This document shows positions 37,299 to 46,648 of a DNA stretch of 64,000 nt, one piece after another. The translations under genes and the position numbers were made by a program. Source of the stretch: Boseongicola sp. (GTDB taxonomy: Bacteria > Pseudomonadota > Alphaproteobacteria > Rhodobacterales > Rhodobacteraceae); NCBI GenBank assembly GCA_028824715.1, contig JAPPCV010000082.1, positions 1 through 64,000 on the forward strand, read 5' to 3'. How positions within the stretch are numbered: position 1 is the stretch's first letter; each line of letters opens with the position of its first letter. The notes under the pieces are model-generated. The model ran no database searches, was not told the origin of the DNA, and saw only the letters and a list, made by a program, of their open reading frames with translations.

Positions 37299-39098
37299 TC
37301 ATTCGCCCATCTTCAAGGCATCGATGAACGCCTCCTGCGGAATGTCCACCTTCCCGAACTGGCGCATCTTCTTCTTTCCAGCCTTCTGCCGTTCGAGCAG
37401 CTTGCGCTTGCGCGTTGCATCGCCACCGTAACATTTGGCAGTCACGTCCTTCCTCAGCGCCGAAAGGGTCTCGCGGGCAATGATCCTGCCGCCGATTGCA
37501 GCCTGGATGGGAATCCTGAACATGTGGCGGGGAATGAGTTCCTTCAGCTTCTCGCACATTGCGCGACCACGGACTTCGGCCCGGTCGCGATGAACCATCA
37601 TCGAAAGCGCGTCTACAGGCTCCTCGTTGACGAGAATCTGCATCTTGTCGAGATTGTCGGCTTGATAGCCGGCAAGCTGGTAGTCGAAGCTCGCATACCC
37701 TCGCGTCACCGATTTCAGCCGGTCATGGAAATCGAAGACGACTTCGTTCAGCGGCAGGTCATAGATGACCACGGCACGGGAGCCCGCGTAGCTGAGGTCC
37801 TCCTGAACGCCGCGGCGGTCGTGGCAGAGCTTCAGGACGTCGCCAAGATACTCGTCCGGCACGAGAATCGTGGCACTGATCCGCGGCTCCTCGATGTGAT
37901 CGATGGTCGACGGGTCAGGCATGTCCGCCGGATTGTGGAGCTCCAGCATGGATCCATCGCGCATGTGGACATGGTAGATCACCGACGGCGCTGTCGTGAT
38001 GAGCTCAATGTTGTACTCCCGTTCAATGCGGTCACGGACGACCTCAAGGTGCAGAAGGCCGAGGAATCCGCAACGGAAGCCGAATCCCAGGGCGGCGGAG
38101 GTCTCCATCTCGGAGGTGAAGCTCGCGTCGTTGAGGGCGAGCTTCCCGATGGCATCGCGGAGGTCCTCGAATTCGCCGTTGTCGACTGGAAAGAGACCGC
38201 AAAAGACGACGGGCTGCGAAGGCTTGAAGCCGGCGAGCGGCTGCTGAGCAGGGCTGCGCTCATGCGTGATCGTGTCGCCTACGCGGGTGTCCCGCACCTG
38301 CTTGATGGATGCCGTGAGAACGCCGATTTCGCCGGGACCAAGTTCCGCGGCGTCCGCCATTTCGGGCTTGAGAACGGCAAGGCGGTCGATGCGGTACCTG
38401 GCACCGGTTTGCATCATGACGATCTGGTCACCCTTGCGGATCATCCCGTCGATGACCCGAATCATGACGACCACCCCCAGATAGGGGTCGTAGCGCGAAT
38501 CCACCAGCATGGCCTTGAGGGGGGCATCCGCGTCGCCGCAAGGTGCAGGAAGGCGATGGACGATGGCTTCAAGCAGATCAGGCACACCGTCGCCGGTCTT
38601 CGCGGAAATCCGGATCGCGTCGGAGGCGTCGATTCCTATCACCTCCTCGATCTGCGTGCTGACGCGTCCAATGTCCGAGGCGGGCAGGTCGATCTTGTTC
38701 AGCACGGGCACGATCTCATGATCGGCGTCTATGGCCTGGTAGGCATTGGCCAGCGTTTGCGCCTCGACTCCCTGCGAGGCGTCGACGACAAGAAGCGATC
38801 CTTCGACCGCCTGCATGGAACGGCTGACTTCGTACCCGAAATCCACGTGCCCTGGCGTGTCTATCAGGTTCAGGACGTAGGTCTGGCCGTCCGTTGCAGG
38901 GTACTCGATGCGGACCGTGTTGGCCTTGATTGTGATGCCGCGTTCGCGCTCGATGTCCATGGCATCAAGGACCTGCTCCTTCATGTCCCGCTCCTCCACC
39001 GTGCCCGTCATCTGAATGAGCCGGTCGGCAAGCGTCGATTTCCCGTGGTCGACATGGGCGACAATCGAGAAATTGCGGATATGCGCCAGGGCGGTCAT
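37299..39098 (-). CDS. lepA: Elongation factor 4 (LepA)
   Basis: Ribosome-associated GTPase of 599 residues, the normal length. G1 is AHVDHGKST, the switch II region [16 protein letters not shown]4 NKIDLP; EF-G-like domains follow, and the LepA-specific C-terminal domain ends [19 protein letters not shown]. The start at 39098 ([11 protein letters not shown]) is where the family begins; an upstream start would add 18 atypical residues. It is transcribed in the same direction as rpsA, 259 bases downstream of it. Confidence 0.97.
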   Translation of the reverse strand: MTALAHIRNFSIVAHVDHGKSTLADRLIQMTGTVEERDMKEQVLDAMDIERERGITIKANTVRIEYPATDGQTYVLNLIDTPGHVDFGYEVSRSMQAVEGSLLVVDASQGVEAQTLANAYQAIDADHEIVPVLNKIDLPASDIGRVSTQIEEVIGIDASDAIRISAKTGDGVPDLLEAIVHRLPAPCGDADAPLKAMLVDSRYDPYLGVVVMIRVIDGMIRKGDQIVMMQTGARYRIDRLAVLKPEMADAAELGPGEIGVLTASIKQVRDTRVGDTITHERSPAQQPLAGFKPSQPVVFCGLFPVDNGEFEDLRDAIGKLALNDASFTSEMETSAALGFGFRCGFLGLLHLEVVRDRIEREYNIELITTAPSVIYHVHMRDGSMLELHNPADMPDPSTIDHIEEPRISATILVPDEYLGDVLKLCHDRRGVQEDLSYAGSRAVVIYDLPLNEVVFDFHDRLKSVTRGYASFDYQLAGYQADNLDKMQILVNEEPVDALSMMVHRDRAEVRGRAMCEKLKELIPRHMFRIPIQAAIGGRIIARETLSALRKDVTAKCYGGDATRKRKLLERQKAGKKKMRQFGKVDIPQEAFIDALKMGE

Positions 39099-39286
39099 TG
39101 TGGGGATATGCGGCAGGGCGCACCCTTTGGCAAGATGCGCGGCCGGTCGCAAAGCCGCCCGCCACCGTTGCGCAGCATGAACGATGCGCCTTCACGCGTC
39201 ACGGATGCCGTCACCTGAAGCCAGCACGAATCGCGTCGCGTTCGAAGGGCACAACGCGGCACTGAATCCGCCGCAGGCGAACACCG

Positions 39287-39309
39287 CCGAGCCGGCAATG
39301 CCGGCTCGG
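39287..39309 (-). terminator. Strong hairpin downstream of rpsA
   Basis: CCGAGCCGGCA and TGCCGGCTCGG form a near-perfect palindrome (10-11 bp stem, 1-3 base loop) 49 bases past the rpsA stop and before lepA. There is no T-run on the minus strand after it, so it may act as an mRNA 3'-end stabiliser rather than a classical terminator. Confidence 0.5.
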
Positions 39310-39357
39310 GCGAGCCTGCCCGCAGCGCGGCACGAACCGCGCCGCGCCTTGCTGCAA

Positions 39358-41037
39358 TCAGCTGTCGTCCTTCTTCAGGGCCGCGCCAAGGATGTCGCCG
39401 AGCGAGGCGCCGGAATCGGACGATCCGTACTGCTCGACGGCCCTTTTCTCCTCGGCGATCTCCCGGGCCTTGATCGAGAGGGAGAGCTTTCGTGACTTGG
39501 CATCGATATTGGTGACGCGTACGTCGAGCTTGTCGCCTATCGAAAACCGGTCCGGGCGTTGCTCGGCGCGGTCGCGCGAGAGGTCCGAACGGCGAATGAA
39601 GGATTTCGCGCCCCCGTATTCCACCTCGATCCCGCCATCTTCGATCGCTGTCACCACAACGGTGACGATCGAGCCGCGCTTCACGCCGCCGACCGCTTGC
39701 GAGAAGCTGTCGTCGAGCGCCTTGATCGAAAGCGAGATGCGTTCCTTCCCGACATCCACTTCCGTGACGGCAGCCTTGACCTCATCGCCCTTGCGGTAGT
39801 CCTGGATAGCCTCCTCGCCGCGCCGGTTCCATGAAATGTCGGAGAGGTGGACCATCCCGTCGATGTCGTTGTCGAGCCCGACAAAGAGACCGAATTCCGT
39901 GATGTTCTTGACCTCGCCCTCGACATGCGAGCCGACCGGATGGGTTTCGGCAAACACCTCCCAAGGATTCCTCTGCGTCTGCTTGAGGCCCAGGGACACG
40001 CGCCGCTTGGCGCTGTCGATCTCGAGCACCATGACGTCGACTTCCTGCGAGGTGGAGACGATCTTGCCCGGATGGACGTTCTTCTTGGTCCAGCTCATCT
40101 CGGAGACGTGGACAAGGCCCTCCACGCCCGGCTCCAGCTCGACGAACGCGCCGTAGTCCGTGATGTTGGTCACGCGGCCATGGTGTGTCGACTCGAGCGG
40201 ATAGTTGCGCTCCACCGCATCCCACGGATCTTCCTGAAGCTGCTTCATTCCGAGCGAGATCCGCTGCGTTTCCTGGTTGATCTTGACGATCTGCACCTTC
40301 ACGGTGTCGTTTATCTTGACGATGTCGGACGGATGGCTGACCCGACGCCACGCCATGTCGGTGACATGGAGCAGACCGTCAACGCCGCCAAGATCAATGA
40401 ACGCCCCGTACTCGGTGATGTTCTTGACCACGCCATCAACTGCGTCGCCTTCCTTGATTCTCTCGATGACCGCCTTGCGCTGACCCTCGCGCTCCTTCTC
40501 CAGGATCGCACGGCGCGAGACAACGATGTTGCCACGACGCCGATCCATTTTCAGGATCTTGAAGGGTTGTTTCATTCCCATGATTTCCGAGGGATCCCGT
40601 ACCGGCCGCACGTCGACCTGGCTGCCCGGCAGGAAGGCGACGGCGCCGTCAAGGTCAACGGTGAACCCGCCCTTGACCCGGCCGAATATCGCGCCCTCGA
40701 CTTCGCCCTTGTCGGCATAGGCGGTTTCGAGCTTGTCCCAGGCGGCCTCGCGGCGTGCCTTGTCACGGGAGATCACCGCCTCGCCGCGTGCATTCTCCAC
40801 GCGGTCGAGGTAGACCTCGACCTCGTCTCCGACACCGATCTCCGGCGCCTCGCCAGGTGCTGCGAACTCCTTGAGTTCGACCCGGCCTTCCATCTTGTAG
40901 CCGACATCGATGATCGCCTGTCCGGCTTCGATGGCTATGACCTTGCCCTTCACGACAGATCCTTCGTCGGGCGTGTCGATGTCGAGGCTTTCGTCAAGGA
41001 GGGCCTCGAATTCCTCCATGGTTGCATGTTGAGCCAT
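39358..41037 (-). CDS. rpsA: 30S ribosomal protein S1
   Basis: mRNA-binding ribosomal protein of 559 residues with six S1 repeats. Repeats are recognisable by phrases such as GSVVKGKVIAIEAGQAIIDV, DAVDGVVKNITEYGAFIDLG, GVDGLLHVTDMAW, GVEGLVHVSEMSW and GLFVGLDNDIDGMVHLSDIS. The start at 41037 (MAQHATMEEFEALL) is the family start. In alphaproteobacteria cmk normally precedes rpsA directly. Here cmk is about 7 kb away, with a transporter/sulfatase cassette and a toxin-antitoxin remnant in between. Confidence 0.97.
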   Translation of the reverse strand: MAQHATMEEFEALLDESLDIDTPDEGSVVKGKVIAIEAGQAIIDVGYKMEGRVELKEFAAPGEAPEIGVGDEVEVYLDRVENARGEAVISRDKARREAAWDKLETAYADKGEVEGAIFGRVKGGFTVDLDGAVAFLPGSQVDVRPVRDPSEIMGMKQPFKILKMDRRRGNIVVSRRAILEKEREGQRKAVIERIKEGDAVDGVVKNITEYGAFIDLGGVDGLLHVTDMAWRRVSHPSDIVKINDTVKVQIVKINQETQRISLGMKQLQEDPWDAVERNYPLESTHHGRVTNITDYGAFVELEPGVEGLVHVSEMSWTKKNVHPGKIVSTSQEVDVMVLEIDSAKRRVSLGLKQTQRNPWEVFAETHPVGSHVEGEVKNITEFGLFVGLDNDIDGMVHLSDISWNRRGEEAIQDYRKGDEVKAAVTEVDVGKERISLSIKALDDSFSQAVGGVKRGSIVTVVVTAIEDGGIEVEYGGAKSFIRRSDLSRDRAEQRPDRFSIGDKLDVRVTNIDAKSRKLSLSIKAREIAEEKRAVEQYGSSDSGASLGDILGAALKKDDS

Positions 41038-41284
41038 GTGGCCTTTGTTTCCTTTGTTCGCGTTTTCCGGCCGGGCGGTTGGTTCCGCCGGTCTTGCGTT
41101 GATGCTTGACGAACGGCCGCAGGCGTCAAACAAGAAGGGCCGGTGTTCGACCGACCCTGCCCAAGTCCTTTGCCCACAGCTGTGATCGCCGTTTCGACGG
41201 CAGGTCTATAGGCGGGAACGTCGCATATGGCAAGCACCCGACTGCTCCCGATCGAGTTCATGTCGCTTGCACGGACCTCTGCCG

Positions 41285-41734
41285 ATGGTTCACGCCCTCA
41301 AGGGCGGCTTCACCCGGTGCCGGAGACTGGATGGCGAACGACCCGGAACCATCGTTGCCTCCCGGATCAATGAAGGCGAGCCGACGACGCTGCCGCTCGC
41401 CTTGGAGGGCGGTGTGGCTCAAGACGTGACGCTGACACCGGATTTTGCGGCATCGCCGCTTGAAGTGCTGCTGCGTGTGTCGAGCAGGCGCGGGTTCCGC
41501 ATGATCCCCGTCGGCTACGAACTCGCCACGCAGCAAGCCGCCGGTCTGCCAAACGTGTCTCGTCCTTGCCGCATGGAACTCTTGCAGGCAGGCGACATCC
41601 CGTTCACGAAGACCGGTCGGCATCGGCGCGTGCGTGCGGATGATCCCTTTGCCTGCAAGGAAAGGCGCGATGCCGCGCGCTCGGACGCTCCGCGTGATCT
41701 CGCACGGATGGATGCAGAAGGCGGGCTTGCATGA
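41285..41734 (+). CDS. Excisionase-type helix-turn-helix antitoxin (partner of PIN toxin)
   Basis: The 149-residue frame ends in an excisionase-like helix-turn-helix: ELATQQAAGLPNVSRPCRME, then LLQAGDIPFTKTGRHRRVRA and KERRDAARSDA. This is the layout of antitoxins paired with PIN-domain RNases (an N-terminal linker with LEVLLRVSSRRGF, then the DNA-binding domain). Some positions look eroded (AGLPNVSRP where ADLLNVSRP is usual), so it may be under relaxed selection. Its stop overlaps the start of the broken toxin gene (ATGA). A TTG start at 41267 is possible. Confidence 0.55.
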   Translation: MVHALKGGFTRCRRLDGERPGTIVASRINEGEPTTLPLALEGGVAQDVTLTPDFAASPLEVLLRVSSRRGFRMIPVGYELATQQAAGLPNVSRPCRMELLQAGDIPFTKTGRHRRVRADDPFACKERRDAARSDAPRDLARMDAEGGLA

Positions 41735-41990
41735 ACGGCCACGCCGACCGGATCCCGGCGTTGATCGACGCGTGCGTCATTGGGGCGGCGCACTGTGCCG
41801 GAACCTGCTGCCCTGACTGGCCGAAGCCGGCTTTATCCGGCCGCGCCGGAACGCGCGCATTCCCGATGAATCCCAAAAGGCAGGCTCCGGGATTGCGAAA
41901 GGGGTCACGGACGGATCGAAACAGCGCGCGTCGATCAGGTCGCGCGATTTCATCTCACCAAGAACCTTGCGCGGGATTGCCGGTCCGCCT
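41731..41990 (+). pseudogene. Broken PIN-domain toxin gene
   Basis: The frame begins MNGHADRIPALIDACVIG, where the first PIN aspartate motif (LIDACV) is clear. It then loses homology. The adjacent frame gives CRNLLP, a stop, and LAEAGFIRPRRNARIPDESQ, which is the continuation of PIN toxins (LRNLLL..LAEAGLFRPRWS..ILDE). At least one frameshift and one stop codon therefore disrupt it. The ATGA overlap with the antitoxin preserves the original operon layout. The 3' limit is approximate, because similarity fades after about 41880. Confidence 0.6.
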
Positions 41991-42105
41991 TCGCGTCCCG
42001 CAAGCCCCGACGTCGCGCGTTTGCGGACGGTCACATCGCACCCCGCTCGCCCGGGCAGGATGGCGGCGATGCATCCCTAAGGCGACTCTCCGATGACCGC
42101 TGCCT

Positions 42106-43605
42106 TCAATGCGCGTCTTTCGTCGGGGCTTCCGGGAAGAAAACCATGTCGCCCTGCCGGTTGATCGGCGGGACCGGCCATTGATTGCCACGGGTGAGGC
42201 TGAGGCCGCGGTTGGGGCCGGGGCGGAATGTGCGGCCAGGCTCGCCCTTGGGCGTGTCACCGTCCCACCACTTCTCGTCCGAGCCATAGGTTTCGGATCG
42301 CAGCAGCCCGATCATTCGCTGAACCGTTTCGGCATGGTCCGGGTCTGCCCCGAGATCGGTCATCTCTTGCGGGTCGTTCTCCAAGTCGAACAACTGGATG
42401 TGGTTGCCACAGGGGTACCAGATCAGCTTGTGTCGCTGGTCGCGGATCATGCGCGAACTGTGGCTCTCTTCGCCAAATTCGCCATAGATGTAGTCGCGCG
42501 GTGCATCACTCACCATCGAACGCCCGTCGACATGACATGGCGACTCGATCCCGGCGAGCCCCAGAAGCGTCGGCATGATGTCCTGAAGCCCGATCACGCG
42601 GTCATCGACCGAGCCGAAGGGCAATCGGTCGTCCCCGCTTTCGCCCATCAGGATCATCGGCACATTGGAAGAGCCTTCGTAAAACGTCTGCTTCGCCCAC
42701 ATCCCGTGATTGCCCAGCATGTCGCCGTGATCCGACGTGAACATGATGATGGTCTCATCGAGTATGCCTTCCTCGCGGATCGTTCCGATCAGCGCGCCAA
42801 TCTGCTGGTCGATCTGGGTGCAAAGCGCATAGAAGGCACGCCGTGCCCATCGGACCTCGCGCTCGGAATAGACGCTGCGCGCCTGCACGCCCTGCAGGTT
42901 GTAGGGCAGATCGGCTGTCGACCAATCGCCAGCAAAGGGCATGTCGATCTCGACATCGTCGTAGTGATCGAGAAACCGCTGCGGCGGCACCAGCGGCGGA
43001 TGCGGATGTCGATAGCCAAGATACCAGAGGGACGGGCGGTTGGGATCGCGGCGACGCACGTAACGTGCCATCGTGTCGGTGGCCCAGTTGGTGGCATGGA
43101 GCCGCTCAAGCAGGTGCCAGGCGGTCGCTTGATAGGCATTGTTCGACATGCCGTGCCCAAACTGCTGGCCGACTTGGCCTTGATCACCCAGGAAGATCTC
43201 GTAGTCATCGGTCACGCCGTAAAGGGTGCGTCCTTCGTCGTCCAGTTGGACATCGTCGAACCCGATCCGGTCCCGCTGCGGATAGGTGTGGGTCTTGCCC
43301 ACCGCATAGGCCTGATACCCGGCGTCACGAAAGCACTGAGCGAGCGTCGGCAATTGCGGCTCCATCGGGCGGTAGGGCTGGAAGCTGCGATCCCCGTGCT
43401 GCCGGGGCGTGCATCCCGTCATAAGCGTGCGCCTTGCGGGCAAGCAAACGGGCGTCTCAGAGTAGCAATTGGAAAACCGCACACCGTTCCGGCACATCTG
43501 GTCGAGCACCGGCGTATGGATGGCGGGATGTCCCGCCGCCCCAAGCAGGGCCGCGGGCCACTGATCAGTGACGATCAGGAGAACATTGGGGTGTGACTCA
43601 GTCAT
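42106..43605 (-). CDS. Type I sulfatase, cytoplasmic, coupled to a TTT transporter
   Basis: Formylglycine-dependent sulfatase of 499 residues. The sulfatase signature is TPVCLPARRTLMTG, with Cys-54 as the residue to be converted to formylglycine (CxPxR). Metal-site residues lie in IVTDQW and FTSDHGDMLGNHGMW; the C-terminal part has KLIWYPCGNHIQLFDLENDP. No signal peptide is present, so it acts in the cytoplasm after import. Its start lies eight bases inside the end of the TctA-like permease gene, indicating translational coupling. The substrate is probably a sulfated organic acid, by inference. The 5.3 kb remnant is a relative. Confidence 0.88.
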   Translation of the reverse strand: MTESHPNVLLIVTDQWPAALLGAAGHPAIHTPVLDQMCRNGVRFSNCYSETPVCLPARRTLMTGCTPRQHGDRSFQPYRPMEPQLPTLAQCFRDAGYQAYAVGKTHTYPQRDRIGFDDVQLDDEGRTLYGVTDDYEIFLGDQGQVGQQFGHGMSNNAYQATAWHLLERLHATNWATDTMARYVRRRDPNRPSLWYLGYRHPHPPLVPPQRFLDHYDDVEIDMPFAGDWSTADLPYNLQGVQARSVYSEREVRWARRAFYALCTQIDQQIGALIGTIREEGILDETIIMFTSDHGDMLGNHGMWAKQTFYEGSSNVPMILMGESGDDRLPFGSVDDRVIGLQDIMPTLLGLAGIESPCHVDGRSMVSDAPRDYIYGEFGEESHSSRMIRDQRHKLIWYPCGNHIQLFDLENDPQEMTDLGADPDHAETVQRMIGLLRSETYGSDEKWWDGDTPKGEPGRTFRPGPNRGLSLTRGNQWPVPPINRQGDMVFFPEAPTKDAH

Positions 43606-45082
43606 TCCTCTCTCCCGATCTTCGCGATCCGATGATCGGCGCTGCAATGAACGCCGCCGTAAGGCCAAGCACGCCAAGCGCGATCGGATCGGAAATGAAC
43701 TCGAAGAAGTCGCCCTGCGCGCTTATCATGCCCTGACGGAGCTTGCCTTCAAACGTGGTTCCAAGCGCCATGCCAATGACGATCGGCGCCACCGGATACT
43801 TGGCGAACCGCAGGATGACCCCGGCAACCCCGGCAACTGCGCAGATGATCACGTCAACCGGGTTTCCACGAACAACGAAGGCGCCGACAAAGGAAAACAG
43901 CATGATGAACGCCATCAAGAGCGGTTCCGGCATCGCAAGGATCTTTGCGAAGATGCGAGAGCCAAGCGCGCCAAGCCCGAACATGATGAAGTTGGCGACC
44001 AGGATCAGCAGGAAAACACCCGTCAGGATGTGGGGGTTGTTCTGCGCCAAGTCGAATCCAGGGGTGAGGCCTTGGATCGTCAACACCCCCAACAGCACCA
44101 CTGTCCCGCCGTCACCCGGAATCCCAAGCGCCAATGTCGGGATCAGTGCCCCGCCCGTGACGGCGTTGTTCGCCGTCTCTGATGCGACGAGGCCATCGGG
44201 CTCGCCCTTGCCGAAGTTTTCCCTCCGCGGTGAACTGCGCCGCAGGTCCGAATAGCTGACGAATGTTGCAGCCGTTGCGCCCGTGCCTGGCAGGATGCCT
44301 ATGAATGTCCCGATGACCGAGGCACGAAAGAACTGCGGCATGCGCAACGTGATTTCCCCCAAGGCGGGCATGCGGAACCCGACATTGGATACGTCAGGCG
44401 GCTTTGCGGCAAAGTAACGCCCTGCGCGGTGGAAGACTTCCGCCAGCGCGAAAATCCCGATGAGCACAGGGATCAAGGACAGCCCGCCCATCAACGCCGG
44501 TTGCCCGAAGTCGAATCGGGTATAGCCCGTCAGATCGTCGGTTCCGATCGTGGTCAGCCAAAGACCGATGACACCAGCCAGCAGGCCCTTGGTCGTGCTG
44601 CCGGCAGAAACCCATGCGATGCAAGTCAGCGCGAAGACGATGATCGCGAAAATTGCCGCCGGCCCGAAAGCGACAGACACCCTTGCCAGCAGGGGTGCCG
44701 CAAGAATCAGGACCACCAATGAAAAGACGCCGCCGACAAGCGACGAGAACGTGGCCCAGCCAATGGCAAGATCGGCTTTCCCCGCCTTTGCCATGGGATA
44801 CCCGTCCAGCACTGTGGCCGCAGATTGCGGCGTGCCTGGGGTGTTGATCAAGATCGCCGATATGGAACCGCCATAGACCGATGTCACGTAGATCCCCAGG
44901 AACAAGGCAATCGAGGCCTCGGTGGACATCCCGAAAGCAAAGGGAAGCGCCACGACAAGCGCCGCCACGGTTCCGATCCCGGGCAAGGCACCGGCGATGG
45001 TGCCCCAGACGGAGCCGATGATCAGCGCGATCAAGACACTCACGCTGGCAAAATGAGCCATGGCTTGGGCAACCTGATCCAT
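43598..45082 (-). CDS. Tripartite tricarboxylate transporter permease, TctA family
   Basis: Large membrane subunit of a TTT secondary transporter, 494 residues and about 11-12 hydrophobic helices. TctA hallmarks are GTIAGALPGIGTVAALVVAL, INTPGTPQSAATVLDGYPMA and the second half repeat GILPGTGATAATFVSY with ALGIPGDGGTVVLLGVL. It works with TctB and the periplasmic TctC upstream. Known members import citrate or other carboxylates. It overlaps the sulfatase by eight bases and is eight bases from tctB. Confidence 0.94.
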   Translation of the reverse strand: MDQVAQAMAHFASVSVLIALIIGSVWGTIAGALPGIGTVAALVVALPFAFGMSTEASIALFLGIYVTSVYGGSISAILINTPGTPQSAATVLDGYPMAKAGKADLAIGWATFSSLVGGVFSLVVLILAAPLLARVSVAFGPAAIFAIIVFALTCIAWVSAGSTTKGLLAGVIGLWLTTIGTDDLTGYTRFDFGQPALMGGLSLIPVLIGIFALAEVFHRAGRYFAAKPPDVSNVGFRMPALGEITLRMPQFFRASVIGTFIGILPGTGATAATFVSYSDLRRSSPRRENFGKGEPDGLVASETANNAVTGGALIPTLALGIPGDGGTVVLLGVLTIQGLTPGFDLAQNNPHILTGVFLLILVANFIMFGLGALGSRIFAKILAMPEPLLMAFIMLFSFVGAFVVRGNPVDVIICAVAGVAGVILRFAKYPVAPIVIGMALGTTFEGKLRQGMISAQGDFFEFISDPIALGVLGLTAAFIAAPIIGSRRSGERND

Positions 45083-45090
45083 CGTCCCGC

Positions 45091-45549
45091 TCAGATATGG
45101 TGGAACCAGGGCGAACGCGGCAGCAGCAGTTCAAACCCGAACGTGAACAGCGCCCATATCGCCAAGGGCGCCAGCACGGAAAGCGCCACCAGCGGCATGG
45201 GCTTTCGGTACTGGAAGGTCCAGCAGAAGGCTGCGAATCCCGGAACCGTCGCAAAGACGAATCCGATCCTCGTGATCGCAAGTCCAGTGGCGCACACGAT
45301 GACGACAAGCGTGATCATCTGGACCAGCTTGACTTCAGGTTCTTCGGGCGCGGCAGATCGAATGGCATGGATCAAGGTCACGCCCGAAAGCATGATCCAG
45401 ATTGCCAGGAAGATGCGCGGCGCAAAGGCCGGCCCGACATCCCCGCCGAATGTCGGGACGTCAAACGCTTCGCCGAATGTCATGGCGAAGAGCGCGATGC
45501 CGGCGACGAGCAACATGCCGGAAACCGAAATGTCCAGAACACGTGTCAC
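45091..45549 (-). CDS. Tripartite tricarboxylate transporter small subunit, TctB family
   Basis: Small membrane subunit of 152 residues with four hydrophobic segments (about 8-28, 45-65, 80-108, 120-142). TctB-like composition is seen in DISVSGMLLVAGIALFAMTF and FVFATVPGFAAFCWTFQYRK. Sequence conservation in this family is weak, but its position between tctA and tctC decides the call. The start codon is GTG. Confidence 0.88.
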   Translation of the reverse strand: MTRVLDISVSGMLLVAGIALFAMTFGEAFDVPTFGGDVGPAFAPRIFLAIWIMLSGVTLIHAIRSAAPEEPEVKLVQMITLVVIVCATGLAITRIGFVFATVPGFAAFCWTFQYRKPMPLVALSVLAPLAIWALFTFGFELLLPRSPWFHHI

Positions 45550-45604
45550 GGTTCTTCTCCGGAAGCGTGCCCCGGCCGGCCACCGCCAGCCGGAGCCTTC
45601 GGCA

Positions 45605-46546
45605 CTACTTTATCAGACCGGCGTCTTCGAGCAGCTTGCCGTTCAACTCAAACGCCGTTCGGAAGAACGGGCCAAACTCTTCGGTGCCCATGTAACGGAC
45701 CAAGCGGTTTGCACCGGCCATGTTTTCCTTGAAGCTGTCGGCTTCAACAGCCTTGGCGCAGGCCTCCGACAAGGTGTTGACGACATCATCCGGCGTTCCG
45801 GCCTGCGTGAAGAAACCGAACCAGACCGACACCTGCGCGTCATGTCCAAGCTCTGCCAGAGTCGGCACGTCCGGATGCTGCGCTGACCGCTGGTCGGACA
45901 GGATTGCCAACGCCCGCCAACCGAACTTCGTGCCGAAATCAGCGAACCAGGCCGTTGCGTCGGCGCGTCCGCCATTGATCTCGGTCGCGATGTCGCCACC
46001 GCCCTTGGTCGGGATGTACCGGGTCGTGACGCCAAGCTTGTTGTCCAGCGTCAATTGCGCCACATGCGCCATCGAGCCCGGACCCGCGCCCGCGAATTTC
46101 AGGCCATCGCCATTGGCCATGGCGACGTAGTCATCGACGGTCTTGATCGGACTGTCTTCGGCCACGACCAGATAGAACGGCCCTTGGCTGACCATGCAAA
46201 TCGGAGTCCAGCTATCGGCGTTGTAGCTCGTGCGCTTAAGGTGCGGCTGCGTCGTGGTGGTTCCCACCGGCAGGAATCCCAGGTTGTAGCCGTTGGCATC
46301 AGCCTGGCTCAACTGGGTTGCGCCGACCGTGCCGCCGGCACCTTCCACATTGCTGACAACGATGTTCTGGCCGAGGATTCCTTCCATCTCGGCCGCGAAA
46401 AAGCGGGCGGGCACATCGGTTCCACCGCCAGCGCCAAACGGTACCAGCATGTTTATCGTGCGTTCCGGATACTCGGCGAACGCAGCTGACGCGGTCAGGA
46501 CCAAGCCTGCGACCAGCCCTGCTGACGTGACTCTTTGCTTCATCAT
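45605..46546 (-). CDS. Tripartite tricarboxylate transporter substrate-binding protein (TctC/Bug family)
   Basis: Periplasmic receptor of 313 residues with a signal peptide (MMKQRVTSAGLVAGLVL, cut after AFA). Bug-family features are INMLVPFGAGGGTDVPARFF near the N-terminus, VVSNVEGAGGTVGATQLSQ (the loop binding a substrate carboxylate) and FAGAGPGSMAHVAQLTL. Bug proteins bind carboxylated ligands. AAGGAGGAACG precedes the start. It is the first gene of the tctCBA-sulfatase operon and divergent from the LacI-type regulator. Confidence 0.94.
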   Translation of the reverse strand: MMKQRVTSAGLVAGLVLTASAAFAEYPERTINMLVPFGAGGGTDVPARFFAAEMEGILGQNIVVSNVEGAGGTVGATQLSQADANGYNLGFLPVGTTTTQPHLKRTSYNADSWTPICMVSQGPFYLVVAEDSPIKTVDDYVAMANGDGLKFAGAGPGSMAHVAQLTLDNKLGVTTRYIPTKGGGDIATEINGGRADATAWFADFGTKFGWRALAILSDQRSAQHPDVPTLAELGHDAQVSVWFGFFTQAGTPDDVVNTLSEACAKAVEADSFKENMAGANRLVRYMGTEEFGPFFRTAFELNGKLLEDAGLIK

Positions 46547-46612
46547 TCGTTCCTCCTTGTATGCTGGTTCAAATGATACGGAGCAGAATGCGACAGCCTA
46601 AGTGATAAATCA

Positions 46613-46642
46613 TTGGCCGTTAACAATTGAGTAAACTATACT
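46613..46642 (+). promoter_or_regulatory. Promoter of the LacI-type gene, likely leaderless transcript
   Basis: TTGGCC (46613-46618), an 18-base spacer and TATACT (46637-46642) end six bases before the ATG of the regulator gene, so the mRNA would start at or next to the start codon. The stretch TCATTGGCCGTTAACAATTGA covers the -35 region and spacer with imperfect symmetry; it is a possible operator for the regulator within the 102-base divergent gap shared with tctC. Confidence 0.4.
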
Positions 46643-46648
46643 GACCGA

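Noticed and set aside
37002..39218. A 738-codon plus-strand open frame
   Set aside because: It mirrors lepA on the opposite strand, and the lepA frame has full family motifs.
41777..42034. Minus-strand frame with protein-like stretch LGEMKSRDLIDARCFDPS
   Set aside because: It is antisense to the decayed PIN toxin sequence, and no family could be recognised. Chance coding is the simpler explanation.
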